Assembly (NCBI RefSeq): GCF_901709675.1
Contig: NC_051101.1
Location: forward strand, 14,407,416 to 14,471,415
DNA: 64,000 bases
Reading direction: 5' to 3'
From: Syngnathus acus
Lineage: Eukaryota > Chordata > Actinopteri > Syngnathiformes > Syngnathidae
The notes beneath the pieces are model-generated. The model was given only the letters and a program-made list of their open reading frames with translations, searched no databases and had not been told where the DNA came from. The translations under genes were made by a program, and so were the position numbers. Of this stretch, positions 45,737 through 58,472 are shown one piece after another (within the stretch, counting starts at the first letter, position 1; each line of letters opens with the position of its first letter).

Positions 45737-45737
<1 letters not shown>

Positions 45738-45944
45738 ACTTTCCCGTCATCCTGTTCATGGTGCCCAATGAGACCAAGGCTCAAAAACTCAACTCAAACC
45801 TGCTGATTTTTTTTTCTTCTGCTTTCTTTCCTTGCAGGAATTTTCGGTAAGACTCTCCCGATGACATATAAAGTGTACAGGAATTTACTATCATCCTGAT
45901 GTGCAGCATTTTATGACAAGTATGTACAAGGGTTCGCTGAGATC

Positions 45945-45975
<31 letters not shown>

Positions 45976-48900
45976 CTTTCCTGCTCCACAGCTCCCAGAG
46001 GCGAGTCTCTAGTCTCAGGCATATTTTGGAGCGTCAAACCCATTTGAAATAGCTGCAGTATAGAAAGTGCAAGGTTTTGTATGCACTATTGCCACAGTAG
46101 CTTCCACCATGTCCCCCCCCAGGCAGGCAGCGCGGCGTAAACGATGTCAGAGTCAACGTCTTGCTGTTTTGCCTAATCGGATAGGCGTAAAGGATCTCTC
46201 GTAGTCAATGTCTTGCTGTTTTGTGGCCGGCCGGCCGGCTCTGTGGGCCTGGCGGTTGCCATTGTGCATAGGAAACAGCAGCACATATACAGCATGACGT
46301 CTGTTTGACAAGCAAAGCACCCTGTGTATGTTTTGGGAGGATGTCTGGAGCAGTTGACGAGGCTTGTAAACTTGCGCTGCAGTCATTGAATACACTTAGT
46401 GCTGCCCACCTGACACTGCAAAGCAGAGCGGAGCAGAGCCCACCCTTGGAGACCAGCATGTTAGCCCAATATTACTCCGAATGCCTTTTTATGGATGCAG
46501 TGTGTGAAACATCATCTTAAGTGCCTTGAAAGGGATAGCTTTCAAATGAGAAAGTTACCACTGCAAACTGATTCAAATGCATTGTTTTTGGAAAGTAAAA
46601 AGGGGCCTATGTTATTGAGCTATTTCTTATCTATTATCAATTTCAAGGGCTAAATACACAAGACAGACACACACACACAATGAGTCGCAATCCTACATCA
46701 CAATGACCACAAAAAAAAGAAAGAAAGAAACATCAGCATTTTACAAGACTTTTCCCTTCCAGGGCTCGACTTTGTGTGCTCTGAGCGTGGCGTAAAAACT
46801 GCCTGCTGGCGCATCATCATCATTTTCATGCCAGGGCAAGTTTAGTTGACCATTTTTGGTACTTTGGCAGACTGCGCCGTGCAATGCTGGGGGCTCCAAC
46901 CAAAGACCTTTTTGTTTTCGCGCACGATAGCAATTTGTTGGCTGAAAGTAGAGAAGACTTTCGACCAGCACAGAGCACGTCAAAGTTGCGGTGTGCCGTG
47001 ACAGATTGTGCACGCCGCTGATATTTGTGGTGGAGATCAGGATATTCCACTCATAAATACCATGACACCCAACCGTGTGCATAAAAGCCTTGGAATCATT
47101 GTCCAAATCAATGAATTGAAATATTCCTTTTAAGATTTTTTGAAACTCCTTGTGCTACAGCTCAGCCGCCGAGTGGGGGTGTCACACACACACACAAACA
47201 CACACACACGCACCAACAATGGGGGTGCAAGACCGTGTGCCATCTTCAGGCATTTTTTGCGTGCGTCTTGCTCTTGCAAGTACTTCAGCCAGTCCGTTTC
47301 TGCTGCTGATGTCGTGTCAAAGGCGTTTGGTGCGTTTGGCACCAGATCGATTGCAACACACAAACTACATGCACACAACTTTCTCAAGTTGGCATGCTCC
47401 ATAAGACAGGGCAAAATGATGGAGGGGCAACTTTCAACGTATCAGCTCCAGCCAACATGGGGAGTCGGTTGTAAATGAGTCAGTAAAGACTTTTCCAAAT
47501 TCATTAGTTCACACTCACATTGCGTCTCTGCGTGCATAGCCAGAGAGGCTCGTAAAAAAGCTCTTCCCCAGTAATTGAGGATGGGATCCCCCCCCCCAGC
47601 CCGTGACCACCCTCCCTGCCTCCTCCTGTTCAAACAAACACACGGAATGAGAGAGTGGGAGTAAACCATCTCCTAGCACCTGAAGTCAGTGTGTGTGTGT
47701 GTGTGTGCATGTGGCCTGCTAACCATGAATAAACACAGTAAATGGTTTTGAGTGTACAAAGCTGCAGTTAACCTGCCCTTTCTCACGAGGAGAAAGTCTC
47801 GAGCTCTGAGAGCAAAACATTGGGGCTGCAAGCGGCAAAGGTCCTACTTTGAAAACCACACGAGTTTGAACTGTGTCGCTCGCTGTCTGTCGAGCGCTTT
47901 ATCAATTCAAAGGTGGCAAATGGTTCTGGCAAAAAGCCATAACGGCGAGCGACCCCTCGGTTTGATCGTGTTTATGTGACGCTCTGCCATTCCAACGACC
48001 TGAATGATCTGCCAAGCCGACCGGCTCATTGCGCAGCGCTCCACCAAAACACTCCAATGTCCCATGTTGCCTGTGAAGCAAATGATACCAGCAGCTGGGC
48101 CCATTCGTTTAATGGCCAGCTAGGATTTCAGGGGGATGGATGCTTGACTGTTCTGGCTGAGTGCTTTCCATGTCCTTTTTTTATGACTCCTTGGAAATAA
48201 AACAAACATTGGGGCAACTGGAATTGGCTGAGAATAAGCTGAACCTGGAAAGGGCACATTTGATGCCACCAAACAAACAAACAAACTAGAAGCATCCGAA
48301 TCATACTGATGTTGTCAGTTTCAAAGGCAAGATTTGAACTTCTCAGCACCTACTGAGGAAAAGGGGAATGTATTGTTTTGGTTTCCAAGGGCAGAATCTG
48401 ATCTGCTCACTTTCTCCCATCTCTCTTGGGAAACGAGTAAGTTAACAACCTGATTGGCTTTGACCCCTGGACCTCAGTAACATCCCCAGCTGGACATGGC
48501 AAAGAAAGCTTGATTCCACATCCGTTCAGTTGCCGTAAGTCACGTGGTCGAAACGCTACCACGTTTTGTTTCAATTGGCAAACAGGTACAGTGACTTTCT
48601 GTTGCTGCTTTGGCTGTCCTTCAGGCGCGTAAGCGGCTTATTGTCTCACAAACCCAAATGTGTACCTTCAACCCGAGATTGACGCATGTCAACATCGTGA
48701 ATAGCCTTTGAGACAACACGGCGGCTGGGATTCGCTTGTACGTAAGTGGATTGAATTGTTTACGCGTGTCAACCCACATAGCACCATCAGTCACCAGATG
48801 AACTGGCCATGGATGTCAAATGAGGGCTCTACCTCCAGCATACAAACACTGTCAACACGCACGCAGGACACCCGATATTGGATGTCAGTCCCGAGCAAGC

Positions 48901-49555
48901 GACAACAATGGGTGGAGTGTGTGCGTGCCTGCCTGCCTGCCTGCCTGCGTGCGTGTGTGCGCTCAGCTTCTGATTTATGAGCTGAGAGAAAATTCAATCT
49001 CAAACTGACTCTTCCACTTTGACAGCGGTGATTAACGAGAGGGTCACACACTTTCACCCCTAAATGAGCTGTATCTCGCCTCCAAAGGCATACATCTGCA
49101 CCGCTTTACATGGCGTACACAGACTGTAAACACCAAACAATGAGAAGAAAAAAAGCCCTCCCCTTAAAGGCGCACATAAACAGAGGTTGACGCACGCTTC
49201 TCACTCATTACCCGGCGCTCTCTTACCCCCCTGAGCCAGCGTCGACTGACAGGCGCTCCCCCTGACTTCTCCCTGACACGTCCCCGAAGGTCAAAGGCCA
49301 CCTCGGTAGTGTGAAGAAAGGTGGTGGGCCTGTGGTGCGGGTGGTGGGACCAGGGCAAGAAGTTGTTGAGGGGAGAGGACTGAAAGTGTGGGGGGGGGGG
49401 GGGGCACATTGTTGAAGAATCCTTGCGATAATGATGTTATTTGGGTGCTCCAATGGCCTGCTCAGCAGCTGTTGACAGTAATGATGTAGTGCATGAGCTT
49501 GTCTAATGAATGAATCTCACAGCTTTCCTGCATACCAGCTGTTGACTGAGCCAAC
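45737..49555. other. Gene-free DNA, one microexon-like signal
   Basis: No confident exon. Contains a T-run at 45947-45975, GGCC units near 46226-46240, CA tracts at about 47185-47212, (GT)n near 47688-47707, CCTG units near 48926-48948 and 15 G at 49390-49404. See the finding on 45838-45846. Confidence 0.5.
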
Positions 49556-49759
<204 letters not shown>

Positions 49760-50877
49760 AAGTGGATGATTGATGGCAATCATCGATACCTTTCTTCCTC
49801 AAGCGCACAGGTACACACACACACGCATACATTACTCAACCAGACACATCCAAATGCATCAATGAAGCTTCATTTTGAACTTTGGTTGAAATTTGCTGGC
49901 CTTGGGCCCTGGACTTTTATTTTGACACACACAGCCTTTGGTCACACACCTTGGGCTCCTGATCAGGTAAAGATGGCTGCTCCCACATCAGTTAGCCAAG
50001 AAGATAGTCGTGATGTATAGGTTTTTGACCTGTGGTGGAATCTGACATTTAAGATTTTTTTTTTATTTGGCTTTTTTTCACATGTTGACGAAGTGACGGC
50101 CGATGGTGAGCCCCTACATGCACGTCATCCGTCCTATGTGCGCCATTGTCCCAGCTCCATTACAGTAGCTCCGGCTATCAACTTGCATGTAGTGCTGACT
50201 GACACGCAACAGTTTGTTCAATGGGAATTCAAAGGAGATGGTGTTCTCCTCCATCTGTCTCAGCGCTGCTGCTGCCGCCGCCAACTGTTTATTATTCCAT
50301 CTTGACTTTATTTACTGTGGACTCGGTTTGTTCCATGCGTGATCGTGATGCCAATTTCCTTGATTTATCTGTCCATCAAATCACACGTGACACACCCAGA
50401 ATGTGCGTGTACTGTACCAGCACAGCACAGCACAGCACAGCACAGCACAGCACAGCACAGCACACATGCATAGGTTGTCCTTTTGACTCGCTGGGATTTT
50501 CCACCAAAAATCCAAAAAGGCTCCAAAAAACATTATAGGAGCAGAAAGTCATGAACGCTATCACCTAAATCAATGGACTCATTTGTCCGAGACCATTCAT
50601 CACAAATGTGCCTGTAAAAACAACAATTGCAAGTTTTCCAAAGCTGCTATTTATTTGGCTTCGCTTCACCTGTGTAAGTCAATACTAGTGGAATGAATAT
50701 ATGATCTGCTCTAGCCAAGGCCTCTTCTTTGCTCGACTAGTACGATAGGCCCCGCCCGCCCGCCCGCCCGGATGGCCCCTGCATGGATAGCCGTCCGCTA
50801 GTGTGCTCTTATTGTGTTCTGCGAAAATTCCCATGGAGCGAGCCAATCACTTTGTGTGTGACAAAGGATGCATTGAA

Positions 50878-50956
<79 letters not shown>

Positions 50957-51561
50957 ACATGAGATGAAGACTAGAAGCCCTGTCCTCAAAAGTCTGGTAG
51001 CCAAGTACATGACTTTCAAAGCTGTCGCATCTCCAAAAGTTGCTGTCTTAAAAGATCCACATCGGCAGACATGCGCAGAAGGCTGTCCCAAGGCAGGAAA
51101 CCTAGTCAGGAGGCCAAACGCTTGCTTAGAGAAAAGGGAAGTCCACAGCTCCAAAATCAAAGCACCTCAAATGAGAGCAAACGGGACAATGAAAGTCACC
51201 ACAAGGCGTACGACAAAAACGTGGCGCTTCAATCACAACGTTACATACCTGTCCCTGGGTATTTTGGAGCGTTCCAGCGTGTGCGTGCCTGTTCCAGGGA
51301 TTTTGGCGGCAATAGGCCATTATTCTTGACATTTGGATTGGGTGCAAAAATGGATGTTGATGGTTGACTCTATCCCTGCTGACTTTTATCTGGAAAATGA
51401 TTTGCTGCTATCAATTATGATGATCTGATTGCATTTTTGCAACACTCCCATTTGTGTCCCACTGTGGTGTACACAGGAGATAAACAGTCACATAACTAGC
51501 AAGCCACCGCAACTGCGTCGCGTGAGTCACAATAAATTATTGGAGATCCCAAACAGAGGGC

Positions 51562-51607
<46 letters not shown>

Positions 51608-53323
51608 GAGAGAAAATAATCAGTGAGTAAAACGAAATAAAAGATTGTGGTAGGGTATGGGCAAATGTTGTTTGAATTAAAGAGTCTGCAATCCGCATCA
51701 TAACTCAAGCATGAGGAGTCATCTTTAAAATGAAAAAACAATATGCTTGATGGTTACAGACATCTTAAATCACACAACTGCAAAGTTAGGATGTAACCAG
51801 ACCTTTTTGTCAACAACCTTTAGGAGGTTCTCAGACAAAAAGATTGATATAGTAATGACAAGCAACAGTAACAGTGCCATAAAAGAAAAGAAAAAAAAAG
51901 CTTCCCCCTAACCTAACAATCGCAATTTGTATCAGGGTTTAACACATTTGTCAAAGTTTGGCTGCTTCAACGCTAAATCCCACATTATCTATTGCCAAAG
52001 ATTCAATGAGGTTTGAAGCCCAGTGCTTCCATTTTGTGCTTGTGAAGACACGAGATCAGCGTGGCAACAAACATAGAACAGGAACGCTTGACAATGACGG
52101 ACGGCTGCTGGCCAATGACGGAGCGGCAAAATTGACCCCATCCGCCCACCTCCCTCTCTTAAAAGTCACTTACACTGAACAACTGCAGAGAAATAAATAT
52201 ATATTCTAATATGTTGCACTTTTATTTACAAATGGTTTTACTGCACCTGTGAAATGTCTTGAAGTACTCATGTCTTTCTCATGGGTGGTGGCAGCGTCGT
52301 GGGAACCACCACTGATTCCTGCATTCCTGTCCAGCGCAAACGCAACGGCACAAACACACAAGGACACACACACACATCGCATTAACCCGCCCGCCCGCCC
52401 ACCTGGTCGGATGGCCCCCCAACAGCTCCAATTACCAGACACTGACAGACAGACAGATTAGGTCTTAACGAGGCTGCTGGGGCTTGCACAGACAGACAGA
52501 CACACACACACAAACACACACACACACACACACACCACAAACACACACACACACACAGACACAGTCAGTGAGTGCAGGTAGGATGAAGAAGCAGTCAAGA
52601 GGAGGTGGAAAAACATCCTCTAGAAGAGAAGGATGAGAAAGAATTAAGGAGGGAATATAATAATTATAATAATGATATCAGACAAAATGGTTCCCATTCG
52701 TTTCTCCAGCCATCATCACCTTGGCCAGCATTAACAATGCAAGTCTATCAGTGCGGCAGCGGCCGGCTTTCCAAACACAACACAACACAACACAACACAA
52801 CACAACACAACACAACACACTGGGCATTTTGACACCCTGACTGTAAATCACTTTTCTTTCGCCTCTGAAACAAATGGAAGCAAAGAGAAAAACAAATTGA
52901 CAGAGTTTCAGATGATTTGTCTTTTCTTGTTGTCTTTCTTTCTTTGACCATCATTTACTAACCTTGGCTGATTTATTTCCCAACTTGTGGATGAGGTGTT
53001 GACAAAACACCAGATGCATTTCAACATGGAGGCTTGGAACAGAAAAATGTTTGTTACGTCAAATAGTTGAAAAGCAGGAAAATTGATCTCTCCAGCCAAA
53101 CACGAAGGCAACTTAAGAATGAATCATGTCCCCGGCCGCCAATTAGTTGTCCTCACAGCAGCCGCAGAACGTATTGTGTATTTTCTTGCCTCGCTCCTCA
53201 TGTAGTATGTGTGGTTTGGAAGTTGGGCAACAGGTCAATTTGAGTCCCTTTTGCCTTTTTCGTTGAGATGATTTTCAGACCGCACCACTCCAAATGCCAC
53301 GCCAGAGTGGATGTATCAGCGTG
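49760..53323. other. Gene-free DNA with simple repeats
   Basis: Contains (CAGCA)n at 50419-50464, GCCC units near 50752-50770, (CA)n at 50879-50955, (GA)n at 51567-51614, CA tracts at about 52497-52560 and (CAACA)n at about 52776-52818. No exon supported. Confidence 0.5.
50879..50955. repeat. (CA)n microsatellite
   Basis: About 38 uninterrupted CA units. Confidence 0.97.
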
Positions 53324-53638
<315 letters not shown>

Positions 53639-53814
53639 TCACATTAACACTAATGACTTAAGACGGTCTTCTTCATCAAGTGTTTTCGAAGCCACTCGCC
53701 AAAAAAGACTGGCTCCGTGTTTGATTCAAACCATCTTGACCCTATTATGTTGACGATGGACTGAAAGGAAAAGCGGCGCACAAAAAAAGACAAGGGCTGA
53801 AGAGTGAAATTTGA

Positions 53815-53820
53815 GAGAGA

Positions 53821-53868
<48 letters not shown>
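53815..53868. repeat. (GA)n microsatellite
   Basis: GA units with one GG change, directly 3' (minus strand) of an exon-like segment. Confidence 0.93.
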
Positions 53869-53869
<1 letters not shown>

Positions 53870-53872
<3 letters not shown>

Positions 53873-53979
53873 CTTTCCGGGACAGCTCATTGAATCCAGA
53901 TGACAGCTTCCTCTCTCTGTCCAGCTCCGAATTAGGGATCATCCGGAAGAGCACACTTGGCAAACCTTTCATTCTGCTC
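53870..53979 (-). other. Exon-like segment, unidentified
   Basis: On the minus strand a good acceptor (TGTGTTTCCAG) is followed by an open frame containing KGLPSVLFRMIPNSELDRER and KLSSGFNELSRK. No clear donor is seen before the (GA)n tract, and I do not recognise the peptide. It may be a real exon of an unfound minus-strand gene, or chance. Confidence 0.2.
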
Positions 53980-54453
53980 CTGGAAACACAAATTGCTCAT
54001 TACTTTGGATTTCGACGCTTAGGAAATTGTCACATTTTTTGGCAAAAGAAAATATGACTTGATGTCTTCATGCTTGCTTCTCCACACAAATCTTGCAGCC
54101 TGACTGTGAAATTGCCATCGCCTGTATTGGTCTTCTAATAATGACTAGCAGTACCTAGCGTGCATTTGCATTAGCAATATTTTTCTAATTATTAGTCTGA
54201 TCTAGTCTGATTGGCACTCAGCATGAAGGGTTGGAATTGGGGGGTTAGATCACCAAATGATTCCCGAGCGTGGCGGCGGCAGCGGCGGCGGCACCGCTGC
54301 TGCTGCTCACTGCTCCCCTCTCCCCCAGGGGATGGATCCAAATCACACGGGGATGGGTTCAACGCAGAGGACCAATTTCCCCACACCCAGATGTGTGTGT
54401 GTGACGATCATTGGGACTTTAACTTTAACTTTTAACTTTAGTTTGAAAATCTG

Positions 54454-54520
<67 letters not shown>

Positions 54521-56755
54521 GCATGCATGCACAGGACATTGAGAAGAATGTCAGGAATGATTTAATTCCTGCAGCATCATGTTGTTACACAGCAACTCCT
54601 GGATGGGTGCAGGTTTTTTTTTTTTCTCTATTGTGAATGGACTGCAGGAAACGCGGTCGAAAGATAAACACACCCACGTATTCAAGGTCACACGCAAGCA
54701 CAAACCAATGACATGTCCTCAAAAATGTTGCATTGTGCTGCCTTTCAAGCATACACAACACTCTAGCCAGATCTTTTTCCAGTATGCTGTCATCATTTTA
54801 CCCCCCCCAGATAATCAATCTACTGCCATAGGATGTTCAGGTAACACTGCTCACTTTGATGTCGCCAGCTTTTTACTCCATTTTTGAAAGTGCGTGAGAA
54901 GAAGAAAAAAAACAAAGCTGCCCTTTGTAGGTTGGTGGAAAGTGTAAACGTATATACGTCGATGCAGACATGCCTTGGTGGAAAGTGTAAACGTATATAC
55001 GTCGATGCAGACATGCCTCGGCACTCCTCCAGTGTGAAGATTGATCAGACTGGGTGGATGGCTAACCTGATGGAAATAGAGATAAGCTGCCAGCTCATAC
55101 CGCCTTGGCTGAGGAAGTGAATGTGTGCTTCTACAGCTGCTGGAAATAAAAAGGCCTCAATGTTTGCAGCATGACGTGGAAGAAAATGTAAATGCCCAGT
55201 GTGTCAGCATGGGAGCAGTGTTGCAAAACGTTTGCACAGCGCGCCTTGCCTCATTATCAGAGGCGGGCGGGCGGGCGGCCGGTTGGGCGGGCGGCCGGAC
55301 GGACGGACGGACGGACGGACGGACCCTCCAAATTCCCATCCTGATTTGTTTGCTTGAATAGGGAGTTAATTTGAGAACGGCTGATGATAATAAGCACCTC
55401 ACCTCCCATCTCTTATCAGCTCTGGATAGATGGAGGAGTGGATTTCAACTTGACTTTGTGTTTATCCCTCAGATTGATAATGCTCATCTGCTGAACTTTC
55501 CTCAGCATTCTCCTCTCCTCTCCTCACTGCTCTTTGCTAACAAATGGTGCCATGACAGGTTGGTTGGGTCCAGCTTTCCAAGCATTGGATGTCACAGATC
55601 TCCTCTGTGAAGTGAGCGCTTTCTTCCAAATCCTACGTATCCCCTAGCATACAGTCGGTACTGGGCTCAAGCTGAGCTTGTCTCCAAACGACTTCAATCA
55701 TAGCCTGAAGCTCAGCTGGCCAATGAATGTCGATGCAGCTTTTGCACCTTGTGTCTTTTTGATGAGAGATCCATTTTTTTGTTCTCAAACAAAGAAAGCA
55801 GCTCTTCTCTAAGCAGCTGTCTGATCCTGACAATCAAATCCCATTCTTAGCTCACATGTAAAGAAGACTGGGATTTGGGAATTCCTTGTGAATAGTGCTA
55901 GCAAAGGAATCTAAAAACATGACTAGGGCACGCACACTCACCTAACTTGTGTGAGACGGATTCCACCTCAGGATGTTTGACTGACTGCTTGTTGGTCTCG
56001 ACTCTGCGACTGGCTGGCGACCACTTCCGGTCTTGTCACATCCATCAGAAACACACCAAAAGGCGTTACAAAGTAGTCTTGAGTAAGAAGGGCATGGTTT
56101 GCTTTGGCCACTTTCTCCAAGTTAAGGAAATTCCTTAGGCTCACTCTTTTGCACCCTTTGGAAGGAACAACGGAGCAGCCTGGCATGAACAAGCTCCACG
56201 CAGAGTCCAGCTCATCAACAAGCACGTGGGAGCAAAAAGAGACGCACGCACGCACGCACGCACGGGAGGTTATGAAAACTTCATTGGCTACACTTTTGTG
56301 CATTGTGGCCAATGGATGCAATTTAGCCATCAAACCCTTTTGGAGGAGGTCATACCTTTTTTTGATGAAAGAGAAGACTAGTATTGCTTGTAGTGAGGCT
56401 TTCTTTTCCATTTTGTGTCCAGCTGAAGTGATGTTGTATGCAGTGCTGGTGCATTTTGCAAAATCCAAAAGAAGCCACCGGGAGGGACCACAAGAGCAAG
56501 GTTGGGATCTTTTGCCTCCCTTTTGGCGGAATCCTTACTTGTGTTCAGATTGCCGAGCAAACGGGTTGCCAGCTTGCTTTTGCTTTCTTCCGATACAACC
56601 TTCCTCCTAAATGTTCTTTGCAACATCTACTCTCTCAACTCGTCTTTCAGCCTTTGATTCATATTGCATTTGTGGAATATCAATTGGGAAGAAAATGCGG
56701 CGGTGGCCACTGAGCGAATGGCAACTCGAAATGAAACGGCGGCCGGCGGGCTCAC
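53980..56755. other. Gene-free DNA with simple repeats and a small duplication
   Basis: Contains (CA)n at 54457-54517, a perfect 43-bp tandem duplication at 54932-55017, GGGC and (GGAC)n units at about 55263-55323 and (GCAC)n near 56244-56264. No confident exon. Confidence 0.5.
54932..55017. repeat. Perfect 43-bp tandem duplication with palindrome
   Basis: Two identical 43-bp copies (54932-54974, 54975-55017), each with the 12-bp palindrome ACGTATATACGT. Confidence 0.95.
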
Positions 56756-56840
56756 CTGTTTTCCGGCTTTGGTTGCGTCCCATTTGCGAGATGGATCCAA
56801 ATGACGCGTTTGGACTAGCGGGGGTGGATGGAACATATGA
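56756..56840 (-). other. Exon-like segment, unidentified
   Basis: An 85-bp minus-strand segment with strong splice sites: acceptor TTTTCTTCACAG and donor AAACAG|GTGAGC. One frame reads SYVPSTPASPNASFGSIS then QMGRNQSRKT, a Ser/Pro-rich peptide. It lies left of the sequence gap and could be a downstream exon of SH3D21 or of another minus-strand gene. I do not recognise it. Confidence 0.3.
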
Positions 56841-56984
56841 CTGTGAAGAAAATGTTTGACTTGACTCCACCTTCTTTAAGCTCATCTGTCAAATGGCGTA
56901 TTTCGCAAAACATGAGCGACCATACGGCCGCCGCATCATTTACTATTGGCTCATCCAGCCAGCCACACTTTCCAGATGAGGGAG

Positions 56985-56986
56985 GG

Positions 56987-57041
<55 letters not shown>

Positions 57042-57064
57042 CAGGCAGGCAGGCAGGCAGGCAG

Positions 57065-57115
<51 letters not shown>

Positions 57116-57120
57116 CCACG

Positions 57121-57204
<84 letters not shown>

Positions 57205-57206
57205 CA
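56985..57206. repeat. (AGGC)n tetranucleotide array
   Basis: About 54 units with three interruptions (near 57040, 57063 and 57115). Same orientation as 49556-49759, opposite to 1354-2660. Confidence 0.97.
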
Positions 57207-57531
57207 CGTGAAAACAGCAGGCAGAGCATGTCAAAGACACATGACTTGATACAAACACAATCGATGAGAGGCAGTAGGAAGACTACAAATGTAATTATGA
57301 CTCAGGGGAAAACCCCACCATGATTACATTCCAATGTAGAATATGTTCTGGAACTCATAGTGGACCAGATACTTTGGAAGGATTTGCGACCGGATGAAGC
57401 CAAAAGTAGACAGAAAAGCATGGATGCACTCATTCAAAGGCTAGAAGGTTCAAACAAAAGTTGCTTCTGACGACCGACCGATGGCCTAAAGCCTTTGCTA
57501 TGGTCACACAAAGTACCAAAATATGAACCAA

Positions 57532-58031
57532 NNNNNNNNNNNNNNNNNNNNNNNNNNNNNNNNNNNNNNNNNNNNNNNNNNNNNNNNNNNNNNNNNNNNN
57601 NNNNNNNNNNNNNNNNNNNNNNNNNNNNNNNNNNNNNNNNNNNNNNNNNNNNNNNNNNNNNNNNNNNNNNNNNNNNNNNNNNNNNNNNNNNNNNNNNNNN
57701 NNNNNNNNNNNNNNNNNNNNNNNNNNNNNNNNNNNNNNNNNNNNNNNNNNNNNNNNNNNNNNNNNNNNNNNNNNNNNNNNNNNNNNNNNNNNNNNNNNNN
57801 NNNNNNNNNNNNNNNNNNNNNNNNNNNNNNNNNNNNNNNNNNNNNNNNNNNNNNNNNNNNNNNNNNNNNNNNNNNNNNNNNNNNNNNNNNNNNNNNNNNN
57901 NNNNNNNNNNNNNNNNNNNNNNNNNNNNNNNNNNNNNNNNNNNNNNNNNNNNNNNNNNNNNNNNNNNNNNNNNNNNNNNNNNNNNNNNNNNNNNNNNNNN
58001 NNNNNNNNNNNNNNNNNNNNNNNNNNNNNNN
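57532..58031. other. Sequence gap (500 N)
   Basis: Exactly 500 N, so probably a placeholder of unknown true size. It falls inside or just 3' of SH3D21. Confidence 0.99.
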
Positions 58032-58472
58032 ACAACTTGCCTTCAAGTAGACGGGTGTATCCAACTACAGTGACTTTCCAAATATTCTCTCCGAATTCGG
58101 AGAATTACAGAGTGAGATTGATTTTGTCACCGTATGGAAAAAAACACGTCAATCGCCAAGTCTGATTGTTAAGTGTCGAAACTCAAATCAGGACTTTTAA
58201 GTCATGTGAACTTAGTCCTGGAAAACCCACGATGCCTCAAGGTAAATACGTAAGCAGTACACAGACAAACGAAACTGCGTCAAGTGTATTACTCAAGATT
58301 ATCGCTGACCTCACCCGTGACAAATCCAGTTCGGAAATGTTGCACCTGTCACTTGATGGCTGCTGGTGAGGCTACAGACAGACCAGTTCATCTGCTTTTT
58401 TGCTACTGTGTAGCTTATGTAAGGACTGCAAGCACCTGAACGTTACCTTGAAATATTGTTAGCGCAACCTAC

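Noticed and set aside
56985-57206. CRISPR-like array
   Set aside because: Repeats are contiguous tetranucleotides without spacers, and the genome is animal.
57430-58073. Frames running through the N block
   Set aside because: They consist of unknown residues in a sequence gap and are not evidence of coding.
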